Program-made: the position numbers and the translations under genes | The notes under the pieces: model-generated | Seen by the model: only the letters and a program-made list of their open reading frames with translations | Databases searched by the model: none | Told to the model about the DNA's origin: nothing | Shown here: one piece after another, positions 9,084 to 18,328 of the stretch | Layout: each line of letters starts with the position of its first letter | How positions within the stretch are numbered: the first letter of the stretch is position 1 | From: Psychrobacter sp. NG254 | Lineage (GTDB): Bacteria; Pseudomonadota; Gammaproteobacteria; Pseudomonadales; Moraxellaceae | DNA length: 64,000 nucleotides | Assembly: GCF_015277735.1 (NCBI RefSeq) | Contig: NZ_JADHDA010000001.1 | Span: 434,001 to 498,000, forward strand | Reading direction: 5' to 3'

Positions 9084-10628
9084 TTAAGTTGGAATGTCTG
9101 AGGTTTCCGTCGCTTTATTATCCATATTGACATCAACAATCTGTGCTGTTGCATTGCCATCTTTTAAAATGATATTGACGGTTTGCTCGGGAGAGAGTTG
9201 TGTGCTACTGGTGAGTGTCTGTTTGTTTTTGACATCCGTTAGCATGGTATAGCCTTGTTTGAGCACGCGGGAAGGGCGATGTAATAGCACAATGTCACGT
9301 AGATGTTCGCTATCACGCTGCGCTTGTATGATTTGCTGCTGCGCGCTATGCATGATGGTTGTTTGGTGGTTTTTGCTAGCAGTCGAGGCTACCGTTAATT
9401 GCTGCTGAGCCAAGGTTTGCGTTTGCTGATAGTGCTCAGCTGTTAGTCTGACTACTTGTTTGACTTGTCGCTGGGCACTTTGCTGAATACTACGCCATGC
9501 ATAATCACTGTCTTTTTGTAGGGCAGTCAATTGCCCGATAGTTTGCGATTGTATTTGGCTTAACTGGCGTGCAGTTTGTTGCTCAGCAGTATTTAGTTGA
9601 CGCTGTGCAGCTTGCTTGATTTGCGCTTGGTATTGCAGCGTCTGAGTAATGAGCTGTGCTAAGTGGCTACTAATGGCAGCGATGACTTTTGATGGTGTAT
9701 CAAAACTGGTATGCGCCACTTCGTCTAAAATCACTTTATCACGCTCATGGCCGATGCCCACCCAGACAGGAATAGGCTGCTCAGCAACCAACGCCGCCAG
9801 TTCATAATCATTAAGATAAGCCAAGTCCCCAACCGCACCGCCGCCGCGAATAATTACCAATAGATCCGGCAGGTGCTGATAGGTCTCATAAAACTGCTGC
9901 TGAGCACTGACGATGGCTTGGCGGATTTCGCTTGGCGCATGATTGCCTTGAAACGTAGCGTTATGATAATGGAAGTGACAAGCACCTGTACTGGCTAAGC
10001 GATCCGCATCTGCTTGAAAGTCTCCCAATCCGGCTGCCTTTTCGGGAGCGATGACCAGCACATGCTCGATATCAAATGGCGCGGGAAGCTGTTGATTGAG
10101 ATGCAATAGCCCTTCACCTGTTAAGCGGTCGACCATTTCTGCATATTGCCGTGCCAAGTCGCCTAGTGTATAGCTAGGGTCGATGTCTTCAATGGTGATT
10201 GAAAAACCATACTGAGCATGAAATCCTGCCGATACTTTGAGTAGTACGGTCAAGTCACGCTCAAGTGGCATACCCGTTGCCCGCTCAAACTTGGCCAATA
10301 CACGGGCAGCTTTAAAGCGCCATAGATTACCACGGCAGCTGGCGACCACTTTGCCATCATCGTCTTTTTCGGCCAACTCAAAATAGTAGTGACCACCTTT
10401 ACTCGATAGATTGCGGATTTCTGCTTTGACCCATACTCTATGATCAAAGGTTTGTTTAATGACCATCTCAACCGCTGATAGATAGTCACTCAGGCGCAGG
10501 ACAGTATCTTCTAAATTCACTTCAAGATTGTTTTCTTGCTCAGCGAGTTCGGCCTCTAAAGTCGCCAAATCTTTGGCAGGCGTTAATACTTTGGCTTGTT
10601 TGGTGTTTGAAAGATTGGGTTTGCGCAT
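9084..10628 (-). CDS. xseA: Exodeoxyribonuclease VII large subunit
   Basis: Catalytic subunit of exonuclease VII, a nuclease that degrades single-stranded DNA from either end. The 514 residues contain an N-terminal OB-fold (WVKAEIRNLSSKGGHYYFEL) and the catalytic core with DLLVIIRGGGAVGDL and GIGHERDKVILDEVAH, followed by a very long Gln/Ala-rich coiled coil (about residues 310-450) that binds XseB. It is longer than E. coli XseA (456). I start at ATG 10628 (MRKPNLSN); the frame continues upstream to 10718 but as an unlikely hydrophobic leader. The start is not supported by a clear ribosome binding site. Confidence 0.95.
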   Translation of the reverse strand: MRKPNLSNTKQAKVLTPAKDLATLEAELAEQENNLEVNLEDTVLRLSDYLSAVEMVIKQTFDHRVWVKAEIRNLSSKGGHYYFELAEKDDDGKVVASCRGNLWRFKAARVLAKFERATGMPLERDLTVLLKVSAGFHAQYGFSITIEDIDPSYTLGDLARQYAEMVDRLTGEGLLHLNQQLPAPFDIEHVLVIAPEKAAGLGDFQADADRLASTGACHFHYHNATFQGNHAPSEIRQAIVSAQQQFYETYQHLPDLLVIIRGGGAVGDLAYLNDYELAALVAEQPIPVWVGIGHERDKVILDEVAHTSFDTPSKVIAAISSHLAQLITQTLQYQAQIKQAAQRQLNTAEQQTARQLSQIQSQTIGQLTALQKDSDYAWRSIQQSAQRQVKQVVRLTAEHYQQTQTLAQQQLTVASTASKNHQTTIMHSAQQQIIQAQRDSEHLRDIVLLHRPSRVLKQGYTMLTDVKNKQTLTSSTQLSPEQTVNIILKDGNATAQIVDVNMDNKATETSDIPT

Positions 10629-10884
10629 GATAAAAGACCAAAGATAAGTAAGACGTAAAGGCTGATGAGGACATGTTAAATACAATAGAAGTAGTTTAAC
10701 GTAAAAGAGAGCACACAAAAAGCGATGCCAACAAGCTTTGATTGATATATTATCTATATCGCAGTTTGTTGGCTACTTGCTTAGTGGATATTGTATGTCA
10801 TTTGATATTGGCGGTTGGATCTTAAGCTTGGTTTCGCCTACAGACAGCTATCGTATAAAGAAAGGCAGTTCGCTATTTATTGGC

Positions 10885-11253
10885 CTATTGGCAGCGAAAG
10901 TTAATGGTATATTCATAATCGTCATCGCGTGATAAGTCTGGTGTTCCCGTGCCAAATATCGAGCCAACGACAGCACCTACTTGACCAACCATACGGCCAG
11001 TACTCTCATTTAAGATGCCATTATATTTTACATTGTCATCGACGATGATCACTTGCTTACTGCGACAAGTTTTTTGCGCGCTATCTATCGCATTTTGCTG
11101 CGCTTTAACTTTAGTCTTGGCGATGCCTGTTGTCTCATAGATAGAGTTGGCACGTTGAATCACTGGTGATGAAGGTGTGCTCTGGCAGGCACTCAATACG
11201 AGTACAGCCGCTAACGTGGTGGTCAAACCGGCAGTTTTATTGAAAATATTCAT
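10885..11253 (-). CDS. Small hypothetical lipoprotein
   Basis: 122 residues with a lipoprotein signal: MNIFNKTAGLTTTLAAVLVLSAC with lipobox LSAC and cysteine at 23. The mature part has two further cysteines (in KTCRSKQ and the C-terminal NFRCQ), which could form a disulfide in the periplasm, and a Gly-rich segment GQVGAVVGSIFGTGTP resembling a glycine zipper. No enzymatic motif. It is monocistronic, between xseA and the hydrolase gene. I do not recognise a named family. Confidence 0.8.
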   Translation of the reverse strand: MNIFNKTAGLTTTLAAVLVLSACQSTPSSPVIQRANSIYETTGIAKTKVKAQQNAIDSAQKTCRSKQVIIVDDNVKYNGILNESTGRMVGQVGAVVGSIFGTGTPDLSRDDDYEYTINFRCQ

Positions 11254-11584
11254 AAGTAATTCCTAAAGTTTATAAACAGAACCTATTTCTCACGCAAAAC
11301 GATAGCAGTGATAAGCAAGTCTCATGAAGATAGCCTATCTACGTATTAAGTGTCTAGACGGTTATTGTGTGCTGTATTACAGTGGCATTGCCAGTGAATG
11401 CTATTATGCATGACACATTTGTGCATGATACATTCCAAAACAAGTAACATCGCACGTCTATCGATAGACAGTATGAGTCTAAAATGCACCCGTACACAGC
11501 AAACCACTTGAAATATGCCTCATATCTAGGATAATTGAGCCATTCGTTTTTTACTAACTTCCATTTTTATTAATAAGTAACTTT
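11254..11584. other. Intergenic region, divergent genes
   Basis: 330 bp between the divergent lipoprotein and hydrolase genes. Apart from a short imperfect direct repeat, TGCATGACACATT / TGCATGATACATT, near 11408-11435, I see nothing recognisable. Confidence 0.3.
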
Positions 11585-12244
11585 ATGCAATTGATTCCTG
11601 CTCCTGCTGGTGTGCTCGAGGTCGACGCACTATGGCAACAAGACAATCCTAACGACCCAAATACAGATACAGTAGCGCTGCTTTGCCATCCAAATCCGCT
11701 ATTCGACGGTACGATGAATAATAAAGTCGTTACGACCATGTATCGTTTTGCCCGTGATAATGGCATGCATGTGGTACGCTTCAACTTTCGCGGCGTTGGC
11801 CAGTCGACAGGCGAGCATGACTATGCCGAAGGTGAAGTGGTCGACGCAATGACCGTGCTACAATGGATCGCCGAGCAAACCAATGCCCGCAAGCTCTGGC
11901 TGGGTGGTTTTTCTTTTGGTGGTTATGTCACGGCACGCGTGGCTGAGCAAGTTCTGGAGGCCTCACATATATGGGGCGTGAGCGATTTTGAGATATCAAA
12001 AATCGCCCTTATCGCACCGTCAGTTGAAAAAAATGACAGCAGTGATATCAGCTTGCCCGTTGATAAAACCTTTGAGATTTATGGTAATGCGGATGAGGTG
12101 ATCGAACCTGACAATATGCAAGCATTTGCTGATCGCTTAGGTATTGAGGTAAGCGTTGTGGATGGCGCGGGTCACTTTTTTCATGGCCGTCTATCAGAGC
12201 TGAAAGGTTTATTGGAAAAGCATAGCTTTGGACAAGACAGCTAA
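11585..12244 (+). CDS. Alpha/beta hydrolase of the dienelactone-hydrolase-like COG2945 type
   Basis: A 219-residue single-domain alpha/beta hydrolase. The N-terminal part has the oxyanion-region motif LLCHPNPLFDGTMNN, then VRFNFRGVGQSTG, the nucleophile elbow GFSFGG with S110, an acidic triad candidate in YGNADEVIEPDN and the triad histidine in GAGHFFHGRL. This organisation matches conserved proteobacterial hydrolases of unknown substrate. Cytoplasmic, no signal peptide. It precedes zapE by 120 bp in the same direction. Substrate cannot be read from sequence. Confidence 0.85.
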   Translation: MQLIPAPAGVLEVDALWQQDNPNDPNTDTVALLCHPNPLFDGTMNNKVVTTMYRFARDNGMHVVRFNFRGVGQSTGEHDYAEGEVVDAMTVLQWIAEQTNARKLWLGGFSFGGYVTARVAEQVLEASHIWGVSDFEISKIALIAPSVEKNDSSDISLPVDKTFEIYGNADEVIEPDNMQAFADRLGIEVSVVDGAGHFFHGRLSELKGLLEKHSFGQDS

Positions 12245-12365
12245 TTTGTTTGTTACCTAGCTCAGCTTTATATTTTTCGTTTTGATATGGTTTAGTATGG
12301 CTTGCTTGGTAGCACCAGCACCGTGCTAAATAGTTCCACTATTTTGACATTTATTTAATCCAACG

Positions 12366-13478
12366 ATGAGTCGTATTATGAGTTTATCTCCATTGCAACG
12401 TTACGAGAAAGCCGTCAGTACCGATGAGTTTACTCGAGATGAGCAGCAATTTCAGGCCATGAGCTGTCTTGATGAGATATATCATCAGCTCATTAATAGC
12501 GCACCGCAAAAGAAAGGCTTTTTTGGCTTTTTAAAATCTAAACCGGTTGCACCAATGGGTTTATATATGTGGGGCGGCGTAGGGCGCGGCAAAACGTGGA
12601 TGATGGATATGTTTTACGACTCATTGACCATTGAGCGTAAAATGCGTCTGCACTTTCATCACTTTATGCAGCGAGTTCATAAAGAGCTAAACAAGCTACA
12701 AGGCGAAAGTAATCCGCTTGAAAAAGTGGCTGATATCATCTATAAAGAAGCGGTTATTATCTGCTTTGATGAGTTTTTTGTCTCTAACGTTTCTGATGCC
12801 ATGATACTGGGTGATCTGTTTACCATGTTGTTTGAGCGCGGTATCACTTTGGTCGCCACATCAAACATTGAGCCATCTGGGCTGTACAAAGACGGCCTGC
12901 ATCGTGACCGTTTTATGCCAGCTATTGCGGAAGTTGAAAGTCACACTGCCGTGATGAATATTGACTCTGGTATTGATTATCGTCTGCGTGTCTTGCAGCA
13001 AGCAGAGTTATATGAATCGCCCCTGACTAAAGCCAACTACCATTGGTTGGCCAACCGTTTTGCTAGCCTATCAAATAACCAAAAAATTAGTAAAGAGCCC
13101 ATTACTATCAACGGCCGTGAGGTCAAAATTAACGCTCGTACCGAAGATATTTTGTTTTGTGATTTCCGTCATCTATGTATGGCACCGCGCTCAGCTGCTG
13201 ATTTTATCGAACTTGCCAAGCAGTTCAGTACGGTGTTGGTGGATTCAGTACCAGCGCTAGATGATGACCTACGTGATCCAACGCGCCGTTTTATTTATCT
13301 GGTTGATGAGTTTTATGATCGCCGTGTCAAACTGCTCGTGCGAGCAGAGCAGTCGATTTTGGACTTGTATCAAGGAGAAAAATTGGCCTTTGAGATTGAG
13401 CGTACTCGCTCACGTTTGCTTGAGATGCAATCAGAGGACTATCTGCGATCTGATCACCGCGTTGAAGATGCAGCGTAG
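12366..13478 (+). CDS. zapE: Cell division protein ZapE (AFG1-like ATPase)
   Basis: AAA-type ATPase that associates with FtsZ and the division site in gamma-proteobacteria. The 370 residues (E. coli about 375) contain Walker A GGVGRGKTW (residues 70-78), preceded by GLYMWG, Walker B IICFDEFFVSNVSDA (about 129-143), the sensor region TLVATSNIEPSGLYKDGL and the AFG1 C-terminal block RRFIYLVDEFYDRRVKLL. It could start at ATG 12366 or at the in-frame ATG 12378 (MSLSPLQRY); the second matches the usual family start. Confidence 0.93.
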   Translation: MSRIMSLSPLQRYEKAVSTDEFTRDEQQFQAMSCLDEIYHQLINSAPQKKGFFGFLKSKPVAPMGLYMWGGVGRGKTWMMDMFYDSLTIERKMRLHFHHFMQRVHKELNKLQGESNPLEKVADIIYKEAVIICFDEFFVSNVSDAMILGDLFTMLFERGITLVATSNIEPSGLYKDGLHRDRFMPAIAEVESHTAVMNIDSGIDYRLRVLQQAELYESPLTKANYHWLANRFASLSNNQKISKEPITINGREVKINARTEDILFCDFRHLCMAPRSAADFIELAKQFSTVLVDSVPALDDDLRDPTRRFIYLVDEFYDRRVKLLVRAEQSILDLYQGEKLAFEIERTRSRLLEMQSEDYLRSDHRVEDAA

Positions 13479-13540
13479 CTGACAATGTTAAGAGTTATTA
13501 GCAAAAAATAGTAAGAGATAACGATAAATGAGGATAGAAA

Positions 13541-14200
13541 ATGACGGTCATAGACGAAAACAACCAAGAAATAGATGACAAAAAACTGTCAGTTAAAAAC
13601 GTAGCAGCAAATGATATATCCTCTACCAGTGATGAGCTGATTGGCTGGATTAATTCAAGACGCAGTATGGGTAATCTGGATATGCCTGCGCCCACACGTG
13701 CACAAATTGAATCTGCTATTGAATGTGCGACGACCGCGCCAGATCATAAAAAACTGACCCCATGGCGTTTTATTGTGACGCAAGGCGCGGCACGTCATGA
13801 GTTAGGTCAAGCATTGCTCAAAGCAGCTCAGGAGCAAGCAGTAAGGGATGGAGAAGAGTTGTCTGAGAAAACCATACAGAAAACCCAAAATATGCCGTTA
13901 CGAGCGCCTCTGATCATAACGGTCGTGACTCAAATGCAGGTGCACAAAAAAGTGCCGTCTTTTGAGCAAATGCTAAGTGCGGGCGCTGCAGTGCAAAATT
14001 TAATCTTGGCTTTGAAGGCTCAAGGATTCAGTACCGTATGGCGTACTGGACTGCTATGTAATGAGCCTGCAGTAAAAGAGTATTTCAACGTGGGTCCAGA
14101 TGATTATGTGACCGCTTTTGTTTATACTGGCACCAGTCCAAAAGATGAATCCAAACGCAAACCTATAGATATCGAGCCATTGGTACGCTTCGAGTCATGA
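13541..14200 (+). CDS. Nitroreductase family protein (YdjA-like)
   Basis: FMN-dependent NAD(P)H oxidoreductase of 219 residues. After a polar, probably disordered N-terminus (about 30 residues), the nitroreductase core begins with INSRRSMGNLDMPAP, the FMN-binding RRS motif, and continues with ATTAPDHKKLTPWRFIV, GAAVQNLILALKAQGFSTVWRTG and YTGTSPKDESKRK. The short single-domain form and the P-D-H-x-x-L-T-P-W sequence fit the YdjA subgroup. A purine-rich stretch precedes ATG 13541. Physiological substrate unknown. Confidence 0.85.
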   Translation: MTVIDENNQEIDDKKLSVKNVAANDISSTSDELIGWINSRRSMGNLDMPAPTRAQIESAIECATTAPDHKKLTPWRFIVTQGAARHELGQALLKAAQEQAVRDGEELSEKTIQKTQNMPLRAPLIITVVTQMQVHKKVPSFEQMLSAGAAVQNLILALKAQGFSTVWRTGLLCNEPAVKEYFNVGPDDYVTAFVYTGTSPKDESKRKPIDIEPLVRFES

Positions 14201-14275
14201 TTTGACCAAGCCCAGTCTTTTGGTCAAAAGCTTTCAAAACAATTTTGCCTATACGAGTAGGCTGAAGACAGCATT

Positions 14276-14315
14276 TAGCACCAAATATCGGTTACTAGCA
14301 CTAAATATCAGTTAC
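14276..14315. repeat. Two-copy 20-bp tandem repeat
   Basis: Two adjacent 20-bp units, TAGCACCAAATATCGGTTAC and TAGCACTAAATATCAGTTAC, differ at two positions. They lie between the nitroreductase gene and gpsA, about 45 bp before the gpsA start. This may be a chance duplication or a regulator's half-sites. Confidence 0.5.
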
Positions 14316-14360
14316 GATGGGTTTTATTGATAATACGTCAGTCAACATGGATAAAAGAAC

Positions 14361-15650
14361 ATGACAAGTCCTAACAATAGTAAAAAAGACAATGACAGCG
14401 ATAACAAGGAAGTGGTCAAAAACACATCTGAAAAACAAAATGGTATGCTGGCAGGTATCCTTGAGCGGGCAACAAAATCAGGTATCGGCCGCAAAAAACT
14501 GAACCCTAGTGCAGTAGAGTCAGCAGTGGCAAAAGGCATGGCAGAGATTCATAGCAACCCTACTAAGCTGCGTCTAGTATTTTTGGGCGGCGGTAGCTTC
14601 GGTACGGCAATGGCAAACTTGGCTGCTCGTAATGGCTGTGATACTACGCTGTGGGTACGAAACAAGCGTACCGTTAAGGCGATGGCAAAAACCCAAACCA
14701 ATAAGAAGTATTTGCCTGGCTACAAGCTGGATGATCGCTTGAAATACAGCCACGATTTGGCCGCATCAGTCAAAGACAAAGACATCATCTTCATTGCTGT
14801 ACCGGGTCTGGCATTTCGAGAGACCCTAAAAAGTATTGCCCCTTTTATCAGTGGGCAGTCTATTGTCTCATTAACCAAAGGCATGGAAAAAGACACCTTT
14901 GCGATGATGAGTGATATTATCAAAGAAGTGTTGCCAGAAGTGAATTTCGGTGTCATGTCAGGGCCGAATTTAGCCATTGAAATCATGAAAAATATGCCAT
15001 CTGCGACCGTGATTGCTAGTGAATCTGAGCCTCTGCGTCACGCGGTGCAAGCAGCACTGCACAGTGCCTTCTTTAGAGTATTTGCGAGCGACGATGTCAA
15101 AGGTGTCGAGCTTGGTGGCGCTCTCAAAAATATCTATGCAATTGCTATGGGTATGGCAGCAGCTTATGAAGTAGGCGAAAATACCAAAGCGATGATACTG
15201 ACGCGTGCATTGGCAGAAATGAGTCGTTTCGGCGTTGAAGAGGGAGCCAACCCGCTCACTTTCTTAGGCCTATCTGGCGTAGGAGATTTATATGCCACTT
15301 GCAGCTCAGAGTTGAGCCGCAACTATCGTATCGGCAACATGCTCGGTCGCGGTATGAGTATTGATGCAGCGGTCAAAAAGCTTGGCCAAACTGCTGAAGG
15401 GGTCAATACCATTCAGCAAGTACACGAAAAAGCCACCAAAGCTGGTATCTATATGCCGATCACCCATGCGCTTTATGCTGTGATTTATGAAGACAAGGCC
15501 GCACTGGGCGTTGCATTACATCTGATGGAAGCCGGTTTCCGTAGTGATGTTGAGTTTGTGATGGCGCACGATCATAGCAATGCGGCACTGACGGCTCACA
15601 TGAAAACCTCTAATAGCGGTGCCAAGAATAAAAGTGATGCTGATAAGTAA
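14361..15650 (+). CDS. gpsA: Glycerol-3-phosphate dehydrogenase [NAD(P)+]
   Basis: Reduces dihydroxyacetone phosphate to sn-glycerol 3-phosphate for phospholipid synthesis. At 429 residues it exceeds E. coli GpsA (339), because about 68 Lys/Asn/Ser-rich residues precede the dinucleotide fold, which starts at FLGGGSFGTAMA (about 74-85). Other motifs are LPGYKLDDRLKYSHDL, SLTKGMEK, VMSGPNLAIE and the catalytic-lysine block GALKNIYAIAMGM, with a Lys/Asp-rich C-terminal tail. The N-terminal extension is in frame from ATG 14361 and I see no better start with a ribosome binding site further down. sixA follows after 59 bp. Confidence 0.94.
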   Translation: MTSPNNSKKDNDSDNKEVVKNTSEKQNGMLAGILERATKSGIGRKKLNPSAVESAVAKGMAEIHSNPTKLRLVFLGGGSFGTAMANLAARNGCDTTLWVRNKRTVKAMAKTQTNKKYLPGYKLDDRLKYSHDLAASVKDKDIIFIAVPGLAFRETLKSIAPFISGQSIVSLTKGMEKDTFAMMSDIIKEVLPEVNFGVMSGPNLAIEIMKNMPSATVIASESEPLRHAVQAALHSAFFRVFASDDVKGVELGGALKNIYAIAMGMAAAYEVGENTKAMILTRALAEMSRFGVEEGANPLTFLGLSGVGDLYATCSSELSRNYRIGNMLGRGMSIDAAVKKLGQTAEGVNTIQQVHEKATKAGIYMPITHALYAVIYEDKAALGVALHLMEAGFRSDVEFVMAHDHSNAALTAHMKTSNSGAKNKSDADK

Positions 15651-15709
15651 AATATATTACTAAGAGGTAGTATTAAGAGACCGTATAACTCAGTGTGCCA
15701 AGGAAGGTT

Positions 15710-16168
15710 ATGAAAATTATATTAGTACGTCATGGTCAAGCAGAAGATGAGACGCGCCCAGATAGTGCGCGTCAGTTGACAAGTTTTGGTCAGCAGCAAG
15801 CCGCGCAAACGGCAGCGTATCTCACCACTCATTATCGTCCAGATTATTTTGTGGTCAGCCCTTACACTCGGGCGCAGCAAACTCTAGCTGTGCTGCAATC
15901 GCTTGTACCAGGCGTGCCTTCATCGATACAAGACAATATCACACCCTCTGATGATGCCCGTCAAGCGCTGATAGATATTGGCAATATTGAAGCTGAGTGT
16001 CTGGTCGTGGTCTGTCATATGTCTATCGTGGCTTATATCGCCGGACTGCTCACAGGTGAGTATCCTGAGTCATTCTCGTTGGCAGAAGCGAGAGTGTTTG
16101 AGATGGATTTTGTGATGACTGGCATGGCAACTGAAATTGATCGTTTTGTGCCTGATCAGCCTTATTAG
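15710..16168 (+). CDS. sixA: Phosphohistidine phosphatase SixA
   Basis: Histidine-phosphatase-fold enzyme that removes phosphate from phosphohistidine residues of signalling or PTS proteins. The 152 residues show the catalytic LVRHGQAEDETRP at the N-terminus and the second catalytic histidine in VVVCHMSIVAYI. AAGGA lies 5 nt before ATG 15710; the in-frame GTG at 15695 would add five residues and is unlikely. Its stop codon TAG (16166-16168) is the target TA plus the first base of a family A MITE inserted exactly there. Confidence 0.9.
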   Translation: MKIILVRHGQAEDETRPDSARQLTSFGQQQAAQTAAYLTTHYRPDYFVVSPYTRAQQTLAVLQSLVPGVPSSIQDNITPSDDARQALIDIGNIEAECLVVVCHMSIVAYIAGLLTGEYPESFSLAEARVFEMDFVMTGMATEIDRFVPDQPY

Positions 16169-16339
16169 GGCGTGTCCTCATTTCAAAAATGGTGATAAAA
16201 ATGAGATAAATTGCAGTCAGACAAGGAAAATAGCGCAGATAATATCGAGATATTAGTCAGCTATTTGACGCTGTTTGGCAAGATTTAGCCATTTTTAACC
16301 CATTTAGATGACTATCGATTGAATTGAGGACACGCCCTA
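16166..16339 (+). repeat. MITE-like element, family A, copy 1 (174 bp)
   Basis: Inverted ends TAGGGCGTGTCCTCA and TGAGGACACGCCCTA, flanked by TA on each side, a target-duplication pattern seen with Tc1/mariner-IS630-type elements. The interior contains AAACAAGG-like, CTGTTTGGCAAGATTTAGCCA and similar blocks shared with copy 2 (18329-18502), which is also 174 bp. There is no open reading frame of note. It separates sixA from gspL. Confidence 0.88.
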
Positions 16340-16402
16340 GACTGGTTGATAGATTTACTGCTTAGATGTGAGCGATAGAAAGTATTGTATAACCGCCGCA
16401 AT

Positions 16403-16420
16403 AATTGAGGACACGCTTAG
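16403..16420. repeat. Remnant of a family A MITE end
   Basis: AATTGAGGACACGCTTAG repeats the right end of the element at 16166-16339 apart from the loss of two C residues. It lies directly before the gspL start codon. Its GAGG (16407-16410) is 9 nt upstream of GTG 16420 and may serve as the gspL ribosome binding site. Confidence 0.6.
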
Positions 16421-17658
16421 TGTTACATGTTTGGTTAAGAGCGCAGCATAGTCCACTAGCTGTCTGGCACGAAGATATACAGCAATGGCAAACGGTTGAT
16501 GGGTGGCAACAGCTGCAAACCATCTATGGTAACTATAAATCCAATGGCCAAAAAACGCTTTGTTTATACTTTCCTTCAAGCCACGCACTGCAAGTGGATA
16601 CTGAGCTCAATATTGCCCAACTCAAACAATTGGGTAATACTGGTAAGCAGTATTTGTTTGAAGAGTCGTCATTGACGCCTGTTGAGCAGCTGTCTATTCG
16701 TCAATTGAATCATGCGGATGATACGCAACTGTATGCACTGGCGCAAAGTGACATTGAGGCATGGCAGCAAAGTGCCGAGCTGGTTGGCTTACATATCGCT
16801 GCGCTGCTTCCAGATTTTTTGTTGCTGTCGCCGCCAGAAGAGGGGGCAGGTCAGCAAGTAACCCTTTATCAAGATGAGCATACGATACTACTGCGCCAAT
16901 CATGGCGTCAGGGTATGGCCGTTAGTTATTTGCCATTGATATTTGAGCGGTTTTCTTATTTGAGTGAAGTGATGGTATTGCCAGCTATTGAGGCTGCAGA
17001 GGATCCTTTAAACCCATCAATGCCAATGAGTTTTGTGGCACAAACAGCCGCACTTGTTGCAGATCATCAGCTTTTACTCACGACATTGGCCACGACGCCC
17101 AAGCCAGTCGACAATCCTGAACGTCATGCGCTTAACTTCTTTATCAAGTCAACGGATTCGCAGTTGTCACCGTATCTACGGGTTGCGATGGTGGTGGCGC
17201 TATCTGCCTTAGTGCTACAGATGGCAACCGATGGCGTGCAGTGGTATCAATATAACGCAGCGAGTGCTGCGACTAAGACCGAAATTGCAGCGCAGTATCA
17301 ATCTTGGTTTGCCGACGAGCCGCTGAGCACACGCACCAAACTCCAAGTACAGCTGCAACCAAAATTGCGTAGCGATAGCCAAGCTGCGGCTGCACATATG
17401 GCAGTACTATCACGGATATCACCGCTGATTAAGCAATCTTCATTGCGTGCGCAGGCCTTAGTCATGCAGCCCTCAGCCCTCAGCTTTACGTTAATTGCAC
17501 CAGATCGTGATAGTTTGGATAAGTTTGCAAGTGCGCTTGTCGAGCAAGGATTGAGCGCCAAGCTAGAGCAAGTCAATAGCAATGAGCAAGGTCAATTTAG
17601 CGGTCAAGTTACTGTCAATGTGGTAGAAAACAATGTCGTAACAAGCAATGCGTCATAA
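16420..17658 (+). CDS. gspL: Type II secretion system protein L
   Basis: Inner-membrane assembly protein that links the GspE ATPase to GspM in the type II secretion machine. The 412 residues have an actin-like cytoplasmic domain (about 1-245), one membrane span near 250-275 (LRVAMVVALSALVLQMA) and a periplasmic ferredoxin-like domain to the end. I start at GTG 16420 (LHVWLRAQHSP follows), with GAGG 9 nt upstream; an in-frame TTG at 16405 lies inside the MITE remnant. gspM follows after 32 bp. Other gsp genes are not nearby, which fits dispersed type II secretion genes in Moraxellaceae. Confidence 0.85.
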   Translation: MLHVWLRAQHSPLAVWHEDIQQWQTVDGWQQLQTIYGNYKSNGQKTLCLYFPSSHALQVDTELNIAQLKQLGNTGKQYLFEESSLTPVEQLSIRQLNHADDTQLYALAQSDIEAWQQSAELVGLHIAALLPDFLLLSPPEEGAGQQVTLYQDEHTILLRQSWRQGMAVSYLPLIFERFSYLSEVMVLPAIEAAEDPLNPSMPMSFVAQTAALVADHQLLLTTLATTPKPVDNPERHALNFFIKSTDSQLSPYLRVAMVVALSALVLQMATDGVQWYQYNAASAATKTEIAAQYQSWFADEPLSTRTKLQVQLQPKLRSDSQAAAAHMAVLSRISPLIKQSSLRAQALVMQPSALSFTLIAPDRDSLDKFASALVEQGLSAKLEQVNSNEQGQFSGQVTVNVVENNVVTSNAS

Positions 17659-17690
17659 TTCATCAAGGTATTGGTAATAAAGGTCAAAAC

Positions 17691-18260
17691 ATGAAACGAT
17701 TACAGCGCCGACCCAAACGCAGTGCAGCTGTCTCTACAACCAGTACTAAAACACATGCATTTTCAGAGCGTGTGAGCAGTTATCAAAATGGATTGGCGAC
17801 GCGTTGGCATCGGCTGCCTGCACGTGATCAGTTGGCATTGGCTGTATTGTCAGTATTTTTACTGTTATTTATCGGTGGCTATGGTGGTTATAGTGTTCAT
17901 CAAGCAGCCAATGACAGTAAACGCGGCTATCAGGAGCAAGTAGCAGATTATTTTTGGTTACGTGCTCAAGCAGGTAATATCGATAATAAAGCATCGAGTG
18001 CGGCTACTACAGTTGATGGAGAGGCTGATATGCCACCTGCTAGTCGTATTAACGCGTTGTTGAATGGTTCTGGCATTGCAAATGCTCAAGTGGTTGCAGC
18101 TGGTGATTCAGTACAATTGAGCTTTACGCATCCGAGCCAAGCAGTGGTCAGTACGGCACTTGGCAAACTTGAACAGCAAGGTTGGCAGTTCACGCAATTG
18201 TCTATGCAGCAGGATACAACCAACAAATCGATTCAGGTACAGGCGACAGTCGCTTTATAG
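17691..18260 (+). CDS. gspM: Type II secretion system protein M
   Basis: Partner of GspL in the inner-membrane platform of type II secretion. The 189 residues contain a basic cytoplasmic N-terminus, a membrane span at about residues 48-70 (LALAVLSVFLLLFIGGYGGY) and a periplasmic ferredoxin-like domain ending in a beta-rich segment (STALGKLEQQGWQFTQLSM). It lies immediately downstream of gspL in the same direction and is evidently co-transcribed. A family A MITE lies 69 bp after the stop. Confidence 0.85.
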   Translation: MKRLQRRPKRSAAVSTTSTKTHAFSERVSSYQNGLATRWHRLPARDQLALAVLSVFLLLFIGGYGGYSVHQAANDSKRGYQEQVADYFWLRAQAGNIDNKASSAATTVDGEADMPPASRINALLNGSGIANAQVVAAGDSVQLSFTHPSQAVVSTALGKLEQQGWQFTQLSMQQDTTNKSIQVQATVAL

Positions 18261-18328
18261 AATGCGTCAGACAGATGCTTAACTCTCAGTCATTTTTATA
18301 CCATTGCATTTTGTATTTGATTTCGAAC

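Noticed and set aside
10738..10932. 64-codon plus-strand frame near xseA
   Set aside because: Starts at TTG, overlaps the 3' end of the lipoprotein gene on the other strand, and has no motif.
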